Assembly (NCBI GenBank): GCA_000969725.1
Contig: JXSR01S017618.1
DNA: 24,091 nt
Source of the DNA: Ophiothrix spiculata
Lineage: Eukaryota; Echinodermata; Ophiuroidea; Amphilepidida; Ophiotrichidae
Reading direction: 5' to 3' (one strand)
Part shown: one piece after another, positions 11,501 to 23,500 of the stretch
Position numbering within the stretch: the stretch's first letter is position 1
How the letters are laid out: each line of letters opens with the position of its first letter
Position numbers and translations under genes: made by a program
Notes under the pieces: generated by a model
What the model was told of the DNA's origin: nothing
Databases searched by the model: none
Seen by the model: the letters and a program-made list of their open reading frames with translations, nothing else

Positions 11501-14500
11501 TGGATACTCCGTATCACAATTCTGATACTCACGTATCCGAATTTGGATTAAAAACAGCTGAAACAGGATATCAGCTGAATTGAATATTCAGCTTCGTCGC
11601 GCACCATACCAATATCAATGACATTATCATCATTTGTCATCTAAATTCTAAGAAAGTATTGGCCAAATTATTTTGCCTTCTGTGATAAGAAGCTATCAGG
11701 ATATGTTTCGAAGCTGTTCCGCTGGAATTGCACAGATGAAAATGACATTTCCACAGATACATTTATCATAAATGCAAGAAAGATGTTGTACATGTACTTG
11801 CCAGCTTGCGCTATCAATTTGTTTCATGCACCACGACAGGCGTATCATAATTCAGATACCCCTCTATATCCTTATTCTGATACGGGTATCACAAGAACTG
11901 AGTTATAATAAGGTTGGACTTCCAAAAAAACACAGGGTCATTGGGTGACAGCTCAGTATAAAGGGGGGCATTGGGTGAGAGGGCAGTGAGAAAAAAGGGT
12001 GACTATCAACAGGAGCATGAGGCGTGCCAATATATGGGAGTGCCCCCCGGGATACGACCCTATATCCACCTCATCACATAAGAAAAACTATATCCACCTC
12101 GTCATATAAGTTAAGCATTATCATGCCTGTAAAATAAAGCTTCTTGGCAAGATTTCTTAGTTTTGTCCATGCTCTCACTATGTAACATTTTGTTATTATA
12201 TCTCAGGTATAGTGACTGTTGTGGATGCAAAGTATGGTTTACAGCAGCTGACAGAAAAGAAACCAGAATCCATGGTCAATGAAGCAGTCAGGTAAAGTTA
12301 GGCCAAGAAAAAAAATTGTTATGTTGCCCTCAAGTGGAATTTCGGAAAAAATGAGTCGGTCGGTCGGAAAATATATATTTTATAAAAAGCACCTAAAGTA
12401 GGCTTTAAAAAAACAAATTTGGTTGTCCTCCACCGACCGACCCTATTTTTCAGCCCGACCCAAACTTTTTTTGTTGACAATTTTATTTTTTTCAAAGAAA
12501 ATTTGCAAAACTTACCGAAAACTAAAAAAAAAAAAGTTATATTTTTGCTTTTTTCGATATTCAACCCTCAAAATGTTTAGGATGTCCCGAATCACTACAA
12601 GAAGTATTTGATTGTTTTAACTGAATAAGGCCAAAAAAAAAAATTGTTTGGTTGCCCTCCACTGACCGACCCTATTTTTCAGCCTGACCCAAACTTTTTT
12701 GTTATTGANNNNNNNNNNNNNNNNNNNNNNNNNNNNNNNNNNNNNNNNNNNNNNNNNNTTGCTTTTTTCGATATTCAACCCTCAAAATGTTTAGGATGTC
12801 CCAAATCACCACAAGAAGTATTTGATTGTTTTGATTTGGATGTCGCGGGGGAAGTTGTGAAGGCTGGAGCGGCTGATCGACCTAGCAGTCCGTGGAAGAG
12901 TCTTAAAAAAAAAAACAGACTGACCGACCGACCCTCTCTGAAAAAAGCTGTGGTGGGCAACCAAATAATAATTTTTTTTGGCCTTATGAAATTTGGGTGC
13001 ATTTTCCACTATTTTCAAAATATTTTCTCAAAAAACACCCAATCTGAGCAAAATTGGGTGCTTTCCCGACCCTATTTTTTTTAATTTCGAGTAGGGTCAG
13101 TCGCTGAGGGCAACACAACAATTTATTTTGTTTGGCCTTATATAGGAAATTTTGATAACAATAACAAACACACATGCTAAAATAGGAAAATGACACCGCC
13201 ATGTTGTAATATGATGACCATCATTTTACAACACGGTGAAGGCATGATAAACCAATGTTGTAAATTAGTTCCATTGTTGTAATCTGGCATGTGTAAAAGT
13301 GAGGGTTACTTTGTCTTCTGTCATTTATTGGGAGCTAGTGCAACACCTCAAAACTCTTTAATCCATACAAATATAAATTTCTAACAGCAGATACACATGC
13401 TTATACAGTGGTAATGTTAGATGTTTTTGTCACGAGGGCCTGAATTTGCATAACAAATTTACTTTTTTGAATCCAGAGCAAGTCTTGGGATCAATATAAT
13501 TTTTTGTTTTTATGGTTTCAACTTTCAGGCAAAAATTTGGTCAAAAGAACGATAAAGTCACATATTTGAGTAAAGTTATAATCTGACATCACCATTTTGT
13601 TTAGCACTTAGAAGGGTCGAGGTCTTCAAAAAAATTTGTACGTGTATATACCTTCCAAACTTTTTAAATTGGACCATATCTATAGCTATATTTGACAAAT
13701 TAAGCATAAAAGCATCAAATTTTACTCAAATAAGGTGCTTTTATGAGCAAATTTACATAAAAATACACCAAATTTAGGCAAAACCACCCTGTCACTGTAC
13801 CAAAATCTGACAAAAACACCTTAAAAAGCATACACATGTACATTAGGGTGCATCAGACGCCCTCATGTCATACATATTTTTTCTTCCTAGTCTTAGAATG
13901 TTCCATTTGGCTAGAAAACACACTGTGTAAAGTTTGAAAAAAATTAGAGGTGGTCTAGGAGACCACGGTGACATTAAAGTTAAGGTATTGAAATTGCCTG
14001 CTTACATATGGCAGCTATTTATTGTTACCTCCAGAATCCTCACTCAGAAACTCACAAAGGAATAGCTGACATATGTGGTATTGTAAATAATGACTCTGAA
14101 TGTTTCATGGGATATACAATTACCTTGAATTACCCAAAATGACCCCAGATGACCATAAAAGGGTCAACTTTTTGAACACTGTTGAGATTTGACCTCAAAT
14201 GACCTTTGACCTTAAATGACCTTCACCTGACCCCTTAGAAGACTCATGGTGCCAAAATGCTTTATCAATAGTGATAATTAATGATCAATGAAAGCACTTC
14301 AGATCGTTCATGCAGTTAGCCTTAAGTAGGCAATTATTGGATTTCTAGCTCAGGCTCTTTTCAATGCCTAAACAACAAGATCATTATTCAGCTTGAAATG
14401 TTTTATCACTTGTGATAATAAATGATCAGTAGAAGAATTAGACCAGACAAAATGAATGGCAGTGATTTTTCAAAACATATGTCACTGAACTTAACCAAGC

Positions 14501-17500
14501 AGCTATTGTATTTTGTATTGAGTTATGCTATAGAAAACACAATAGCTGCCTTTTGCATATTTCAAAACTAATGGCATGTATAAAAACTGCCATGTGGTCC
14601 CCCTAAACGAATTTCGTTTTTGATGAAATTTGGCACAGGTATTTTTATCAAGCATTGGAACAATTGTATACTAGGTAGAAGTTTACTAGAAGCTTTATTA
14701 AAAACCATGGGGCGTTTGATGCACCCTAATGTACATATACCATGCCAATGCTAGTATCCTCCTGGGGTTCAGCATCTGCTATTTGTAGACTAAATTCTGC
14801 GTCATAAGATCCTACCCAAGATTTCTACATGCCTGCAGATGATATAAATTGATGTTTTTCTGATAATTTTTGGCACAACAAAAAAGTCTTATCGATTTGT
14901 AGTCAATCAATTACCCCCCCCCCCCCTCTGAATTCAATTGTTTGGAATTGATCAATTACATGCAGAGAACCATTATCAGTATCTAATGAGCACAGGGCAA
15001 TATGATATTCAACGCGTCAATAATGCTCTCATGTACCGTCTCGTTGAATTGAATACTCCGTTCGATACTACGCGTGGGAGTATGCATCGTGTTTGTGCAT
15101 TACCAGAGCCTATCTGATATCAGCCTTTTGGCTACATAATAACAGTTTCAATTATCACGATTTTTTTCCAAAAATTGATGAGTTGACATAAGTCATAATG
15201 TCATCCAAGGTTTTGAATTTGCTCCGTATATGTACAGTATTTTGAGTTTTCTGTTTTCTTTTCAATCTTTTTTCAGACAAGTTGCCTTAGCTGATTTGGT
15301 TTTAGTAAACAAAATAGACCTTGTAGAGAAGACACATTTACAGCACATCACAGATCATATAAGGTATGTAAGAATTCGTAATGTGAGTGCAAAAAAGTCG
15401 TATCTGCAATATCTGCCATTTGTCATAAATGTGCATTGTGCATTGTATAATGTCCAGTCTTGGGTTAGTGGTACCTCTAGGCCTTCATCGCAACGGCGCA
15501 ATGGTCCAAAAATTTGCCAACCCGACTTTCAATTTTATTTTTCAAGTTGCGTACATCGGTGTCTGACAGGAGCAATGAGCAATTCCGCTAACTAAAAAAG
15601 TAATTGCAACGACTAGTGGGCCATTTGGACTTGAAAAATCAGAGGTTTTGTATGCATTGTTGACATCATTTTGACGCCATCTTACTTGTCAAGTGTGTTG
15701 AATTCTGCAGTCCACGATCAGAATTTTGTCAATTTTTGGTACATGAAAGTTTCTGATTATGAATTCTTCTTGAACTGAGTGCTACTGTATAAGTGGTATT
15801 TTTCGCGCTACATTTATTTGCGCGCTTTTCGCGCAAAATGAGATTAGCGCGAAAATAAATGTACCGCGAAAATTAATGTGGATGTGTTGCAAATGGAATT
15901 ATATACACGGACAATGTTCATATGCGCGAAAATAAAAACGCGCGAAATGGTCCAAAATTGGCTGAGCGCGAAAATTACTGAGCGCGGAAATATTGGCGTT
16001 TACAGTATTTGATAGTGATCACAGACATCTGTTGCTACAAGAGGTGCCTCTGCTTCATATTTCAAAATTTTGTTGGGTTTTCGCAGGAGTCAATGGCTGT
16101 TAGCCCATGCAGACCCAATATGTAACGAAATGGTGTATGGGTCTGGAAGCTCAGACTAGTCAGTGGCTCATGAAATGGTTCTTCAGGTGACGAGAACCAT
16201 TTCAAGAGCCACTGACATACGTTAGGGAAATTCTGAGGGATTTTCCACATTCTAGTAACTATATATAGGTGTTAAATAAATACGACTTAAGGCAGCTATT
16301 GCAGATACGACTTTCTTGCACTCACATGACGAATTGTCACAGTGATTTGCATTTTCATCATAAAGTTGCATACTTGCCAACTGTCCTGAATTTATCTGGA
16401 TCATCCCGATTTACAACTCTCAAAATGGCCAAAAATCGGGACTGATAAAATTGAAAAGGAATGGAAAAAATACAAGGAAAAGTTGCCAATCTCGACCTGT
16501 ATTCAGTAAATATTTATGCTCTTGTGGCATATATTTGGGCCAAGGAAAGTCACAAACCCGACCTGTATATGCTCTTGGAACACGTATTGAGCCAAAGTCT
16601 TAAAAAAGTCGCCACCATTTGTCTTCTGTAAAATTGCTGGTACCTTAGAATCAGAAACAAGGATCAGGTGGAAATTTTCTATTATTAATTAAAATGCACT
16701 GCAAGTGGCGATTGTAATGGGACTGTAAAGTGATGGAGTCAATGTGCTTACACCAAGAGAAATTATGTGTGAGTTGGAAATGATAGGTAAATAAGGTGGT
16801 TGGATGTCCCCCCCCCCCCAAAAAAAAAAGTATATATGCTAAAAATGATCAAATTATTCTAATTTCATCCCATAATATATTAGGCGGTTTGATGCCCCCC
16901 CCCCAAAAAAAAAAAAAAGTATATATGCTAAAAATGAGTAAATTATAATAATTTCATCCCATTTTATATATGATGAAATCGGCCAACTGTGAGGGTCAGT
17001 ACTAGCAGGCCAATTTTTGTGGTCATTTTTGAAAAACTGATTACATTATTGCAGTGCGATGAATTTTTCCATTGCACAGTTTTGCAAGTGTGATGGATAT
17101 TGTGCTGGTTCTGTCAAGTAGACATAAAAGAAATGATTAAAGATTATTCATATCAAGTATTGGCAATTTTGATCTTTTTTGAAAGATTAAGCATGTATTC
17201 GAAGATGATTGTATGAAAGTATATTACCTGAGGATATTTTTGACAAAATTGTGCGGTTTGGTATAAAAGCATGAAAATTGGCATGAAGGTAGAGAATCTT
17301 ATACTGAATCATTCTAGGATAGGAGCCATTTTTGCATTTTTCCAATATATATTGAAAATTCAAAATGGCCACCATTATTACCCATTTAAAAATACAAAAA
17401 TCAACATTTCATCATTTTGGCAGCATTACCATACATGGTTTGAGTTAGAAATGACAAACATGAATCACAAATGCGTTAATTCAATTCAAAATGGCCGCCA

Positions 17501-20500
17501 ATTGACATATTGCCATCATTCAAAATAGGCATTATTCACAACATGGCAAGATTTGTGGAGTTATGTACTTTAATTTCTTTTTAATTCATTATTATTTAGA
17601 CCATAAAGGTATCTGCTGATGAGTTATTCAATTTTACACATTTCCGCCTAGTGGGCCTGATTCAAAATGGGCGCCATAGATACCGTATTTAAGCAAAAAA
17701 TAACAGATTTTTATCAATTTTGAAAAATGCAAAAATGGCTCCCATCCTAGAACGATTCAGTTTAAGATTATCTACCTTCATGCCAATTTTCATGCTTTTA
17801 TACAAAACCCGCACAATTTTGTCAAAAAAACCCAAAAATATCCTCAAGTATATGGGCTGACTCTAAAACGGTGGTTTGCAAATCTCATCTCCAGTTCCAT
17901 CAAAATACTTTGAAATGAATTAATATTTTTGCGATAAATTTATGGTCGTCTGCTTACAGTGTAGAATATTCATCGCACTTGGAAAATTATGCATCATGTT
18001 ACTGTATGGTTTTTGCTATAGAAATGTATGGGACCTTGTTAATGAACATATAAGTGAATTTAAATCCACTATACAGTGATCAACCATTTAACATTTGCAA
18101 TGACCATATGCGATGAATTTGATTCTGCGATTGATTCAGTATTCGTCGTAGTGAGTCAATCTTAGTGAAACAGGCCCCTATTTTTACTATATCGTTTACT
18201 CATCCACAAGCCAATTTAATGGGTTTAACTTTACTATAATGCATTGAGAAAATTCATGAGAGTTTTTATTTTGATCTTGATAGGTTCTTATCTTATTTCA
18301 AATATTTTTATTTTGTGTGTAGGTCAATCAACAGTTTAGCTAAGCTGGTGGAAACACAGAAATCCAAGTAAGTAATGTATGAAAATAAAAGTAAATTTAG
18401 ATTTAAAATTTCCCAGTGGCTGAACATGTCAGGTCAACTGGACATTCCATTCCTATGGAGGACATTAAAATCTTAGGACGTGTTCACACCAAATAATTTG
18501 GTCATGACTATATTCTTGCTCGTGAGTCACTCATGACCAAATTCCCAGTGTGAACGCAATTATAGAAAGTGTCTCGCGACTAAAAGTGACGCAACATTAG
18601 TTTTAACGCGCAAGTCGTGTCCCAGTGTGAACGTAGCTGCTAAGTTGTCTCTCTCTAGAGCGCCTCACGAGCAAGAATATAGTCATGACGTGTGAACACG
18701 CCCTTAGACTCTGATCCCTCTTGGATGGGTCGTGGTATACGGGAAGCTGTGTACATTAGAAAGTACAGGAGCAATCTGAGACATACAGCACCACTCATCT
18801 CGGTAACCATTACTAGAGTCCGTATACAGAGTTGCGGGATGGCGGGATTTTGCTCATGGGCGCCATTTTGTGTCCAAAGTGGATCCAAATTTATACAGGA
18901 AGTCTAAGGGAAAATCCTGTCAATTTGCATTTAAAAAGCTGCAACTTCTAAAAATAGCTTTAAAAACACCACAATACAGGGTGTGCCAATAAAAACGCAA
19001 GATTTGAAAATAAAAATATTTAAAATATGAGCAGGCCATTTTTCTCATCAAAACATTAATGATGTTAAAATAGAGCTTCTCCCCTTCATTATGCCCTTTG
19101 TTTCATCTAATCCGGATATTCCTGTCCGGAGATACAGCAATTTCAAAATGGAGCACAAATTTCAATCTGGTCCGATTTGTGGTCATCGGATGAAGTATGT
19201 TAACATAGGATGGTATGCATCCAAGACATTAGCCCCTATAAATTTAAACCCGCTAAATTAATTTTACAATTATTTGTGGCTCAAAGATATTATTGATCAA
19301 TTATTTTCATTGAAAACAAAACAGATAATCAATTTGAAGAAAGAATTATAAGCAATTATTAAGCAGTTATAAAATTTAGTTTTAGCAGTCTCAGCTTTGC
19401 TAGTTTTAGTTGTGGTACTTCAGTCAGTGTCAGCTCTAAAATAAAACAAAAAATTCAAGGGCTTTCGTATTAACCTTTTATTATAAAAATGAATAGATAA
19501 AATGCAAGACTCGGAGGCAGTAGCTGCAATTGTAATTTTTTGGGAAAGTTACATTGCGTATCAAGATAAATTATACAATCAAGGTCCACATCATGCCAGA
19601 TAATCAGAAACGAACTTACATTCCGACTTGGGGAAACTTTGAACATGATATTTGGATAGAAAACAATTGAAATCATTATTTCTGGTAATTGTAAAAGTTA
19701 TTCTGACATCCTTTTTGGCGCTTTTGATATAACACTAAACAAAAATGCAAGTAAGCGATAGAAGTTTTCATCTGCAGATGAAGTAACTTGTCATTTAATG
19801 TTTTGATTGTCACCTACTTTTGGTTATTTATCATGGAATTGAGATCAAGAAATCGGACCAACCCAATTTTTAAGGGCTTCCAGAATTAAACGCTCAAATT
19901 TTACGAAATAAAATGCTATTTGAAGCTGAGATTATGTACAATAACATTTGATAATTGTTTTTATTACATGTAGCCTTATTCTCTCAGAAAAAAATCACAA
20001 AAAATCTTGCGTTTTTATTGGCACACCCTGTAGAATACATTTATAGAAATCTAACACATGAACGATTCCACATATGGGCATAATGATACTTGAAAATAAA
20101 GTTTATGAATACAAATGGGGTTTAAACATGAAAAAACATGACTTTTGTGATTTTTCTTCAAAAATTCCCTAGATTCGGTAAAAAATAAACATAACTCAGC
20201 TATTAAAGCATGGTTTTCCACCAAATTTGGTAGGTATTATGCTTGATCAATACCAATATTGATTTATGTAAATATTAATGAAAAAATCTATTCTAACTAT
20301 ATTCTGTTGCCATGGAAACGTGTTAATTTCCTCAGATACTAATTTTCCTTGGTAAAGAATGGACCTAACTCAACCATCATTCACTCGTTTTCAACCAAAT
20401 TTGGTAGGTGTGACACATGATCAATACCAATATCAATTTTATATCAATTTTATGAAATTCAATTTCTAATCATATTATGTTGCCATGGAAACTTGGTAAT

Positions 20501-23500
20501 TTCCTCAGATTTGGTTAAAAAATGGACCTAACTCAGCCATCATACACTCGTTTTCAACCAAATTTGGTAGGTGTGATACATGATTAATATACCAATATCG
20601 ATTATACATAAATTTCACAAAATTTGATTTATGATCATGTTCTGTTACCATGGAAATGTGTTAATTTCCTTGGATTTGGTAAAAAATTGGCCTAACTCAG
20701 CCATTATTCACTCGTTTTCAACAAAATTTGGTAGGTGTGATACACGATCAATATCAATATTGATTATGTATAAATTTCACAAAATTTGATTTCTAATCTT
20801 GTTCTGTTGGCATGGAAACTTGTTAATTTCCTCAGATTTGGTAAAAAATGGACCTAACTCAGTTATCACATACTCGTTTTCAACCAAATTTTGTAGATGT
20901 GATACATGATCAATACCAATATCAATCATATAAATTTCATGAAATTCAATGTCTGATCCTGTTCTGTTGCCATGGAACCGTGGTAATTTCCTCAGATTTG
21001 GTAAAAATGGACCTAACTCAGCCATCATTCACTTGTATACAACAAAATTCGGTAGGTGTTATACACGATCAATACCAATATCGATTATATATATTTCATG
21101 AAATCTCATTTCAAATCATGTTCTGCTGCCATGGAAACGTGGTAATTTCCTTAGATTTGGTAAAAAATGGACTTAACTCAGCCATCATTCACTCGTATAC
21201 AACCACTTTGGCAGGTGTGATACATGATCAATACCAATATGGATTATATATAAATTTCACGAAATTCGATTTTTGATCATGTTCTGTTGCCATGGAACCG
21301 TGGTAATTTCCTCAGATTTGGTAAAAATTGACCTAATTCAGCCATCATTCACTCGTATACAACAAAATTCGGTAGATGTTATACACGATCAATACAAATA
21401 TCGATTATATATGTTTCACGAAATATCAATTCAAATCATGTTCTGCTGCCATGGAAACGTGGTAATTTCTTTAGATTTGGTAAAAAATGGACTTAACTCA
21501 GCCATATCATTCGCTCGTATACAACCACATTTGGCAAGTGTGATACCCTCGATTTGGGCTCTTCACTATATGGTTCAGACTGCCCATCAACGCAGGTAAC
21601 GGCTGATCATAATTAGTCAAAATTTTGACCAGTAGAATTACACAACTTGTCAGGTCACTTGTTCTATCCAACTGCACGGCAATCGTTTGTGAGCTGAAGG
21701 TTTTTGTGAAGAGGTTGACAAAATGGCGATGTTTACATGCGGGACCTCTGCATGACGCACCACATTTAACTATGCTTTACAAGAAATTCGTGCAATCACC
21801 AATGCGTCACGCGTGTAAGTGTTTGACGCTGAAAACAAATGCCTTCAGGATACGGGCCAATCAAGTGCTTAGATTGATTAGCCGTAACCGGCGTCTTATT
21901 TTGGATAAGACGTCGGAGCCAAAAATCCAATGATAAAACTTTGAACTCTATCCGCCATAAGTAGCAATAAACCATCTAGAACCATCAAGAGTTAGAATCT
22001 AAATTTTAGGGCATCACAGAGTTGAATATATTGACCGTCTGATTTATGATGGGCCACATAAATGTGCATATCTCTTTGTGTTTAGTAAAGTGCTCAATAT
22101 AGTGGTCCTTTGGATTTAATTTAATGTTATTAACTAGCTGTGTCATTTTTCTCTTCACAGGTTAGACTTGGATCATATTTTAGATTTACATGCATATGAC
22201 TCAACAGCAAATACTAGGTAAGGCATTCTAAAACTCATCTCAAATGGTGATTTCTTTCTTGTAACTGTCATGAGGGGGGGGGGTTCTAAATAATAAAATT
22301 GAAGAATAGAGTCCACCTATCAGAGGAGGGCAATCATGTAAAGTTCCAAGAAAAAAAGCTCTTTTCAGAGCCACAACAATCTAAAGAGATGATCTGCTTT
22401 CAACACTGTTGGCAAGGAGCAGCCTTCAGTGAATGGCTCATGCGAGTAATCAGTGGGAAGTGACAGCCCACATGTCTTGTATTATATTTGTCCTGAAAAA
22501 GTCAGAGCTACTCCTGATGAAAGCTTGACAGTTCAAAGCTTGTTCGAAGGCGAACCCGTTAAAATCTACCAATTATTAAAATTCCAAGATTGAAGGCCTT
22601 TCCTTAAAGATCACAAGACTGATCAAACAGCGAGTCAAACAGTTGGATGCTACTCTATTTTGGTAGAAAAAATGATGGTAATTCTATTCCAACAAGAAAC
22701 TTACCTGCTGAACTGACAAATCATGGAACTTGGAGTAATTTATGTTCAGATTCTCTTATAAGGATTCACCAACTTCCTTCAAAAATTTCTTCTCCAAACG
22801 ATGTCAGATCCATGACTATCAAAAGACAAGACATGTCAACAACTTGAATATCACAAAAAATAAAAAATCATTTTCAGATCGTGCTATCCTGGTCCCATTC
22901 TCTGGAACTCGCTTCCAAATAATATCAAAGAATCCATAACAATCAAACAATTTTACAAGAAACTTTGAAAGAATCTTTTATTCTAAACTAACTACATTCA
23001 TGATTAAGATATTTCCTGCCTTTTTTATCGAGTGCATTGGTATCCTTATGCCTGTCTTGTTTGTTCGTTCGGATTTGTGTTTCTTTTCTTTCTTTCTTTT
23101 TTTGTTGTTGTTTATTTTTGTAAGCGGTATAGGCTAATTTCTAGCCTTATTAGCTTTCCGGTCTACTCCTCCATGGTGTTTATTTATTTTTCCTATTATT
23201 TTGATGTGTTATAAAAATGTTAATGGAAATAAAGATAACTGATTTTTTACTGATCATGTAGTAATTCTTGACCTACTTGGAGAGTTGGTAGCTTCTTTAT
23301 AGATGCAATTTTCTCAGCTGTTTTTGAAGTGATTTTGTGACTTAAACTCTAATAAGACTTGTCATGGGTAATGGCAATATTCTGAGGAGGCGACAGAGCC
23401 TTCGAATCTAATATTATACATGCAGCAAGTCGAGGTAAGTTTCTTGCCCAAGGAAACAAGAAAACAAAAACCACTGTACCCGGGGCTCAAACCCACAACC

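Larger units (their letters stand above)
12301..13137. mobile_element. PIF/Harbinger-like element (GGCCAAA...TTGCCCTC ends) abutting the exon 12207-12291 donor
   Basis: The left end GGCCAAGAAAAAAAATTGTT + ATGTTGCCCTC pairs with the right end GAGGGCAACACAACAATTTA + TTTTGTTTGGCC. TTA flanks both sides (12298-12300 and 13138-13140). A third copy of the end, TAAGGCCAAAAAAA...TTGCCCTCC, lies internally at 12627, and the centre is duplicated around a sequencing gap, so this may be two elements in tandem. Open frames here (12319-13084, both strands) show no domain. Confidence 0.75.
15377..16331 (+). mobile_element. hairpin MITE, copy 3, split by a ~690-bp insertion
   Basis: The left end CGTAATGTGAGTGCAA (15377) and right end TTTCTTGCACTCACATGACG (16312-16331) are flanked by AATT (15373-15376; 16332-16335), again a 4-bp duplication. 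The left third reads to GTCTTGGGTTAGTGG (15471); the family sequence resumes at CAGTGGCTCATGAAATGG (16161). The stem arms are at 16161-16182 and 16193-16214. AGTGG sits at both edges of the inserted stretch. Confidence 0.8.

Noticed and set aside
12644-13084. 146-residue open frame
   Set aside because: It crosses the 50-N gap and lies in a non-coding Harbinger-like element; the protein is low in complexity and has no domain.
12301-15276. Intron created by an introner-type transposon
   Set aside because: The MITE abuts the donor, but its other end is at 13137, more than 2 kb before the acceptor, so it did not generate the intron.
15230-15595. 121-residue frame containing the NKID exon
   Set aside because: Only 15277-15363 is coding. 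The rest reads intron on the left and MITE on the right, with good acceptor and donor sites at the exon borders.
20848-21276. 142-residue open frame with a 53-residue repeat
   Set aside because: It lies wholly in the 160-bp satellite; the frame stays open only because some units are 159 bp. No domain, splice context or codon bias supports a gene.
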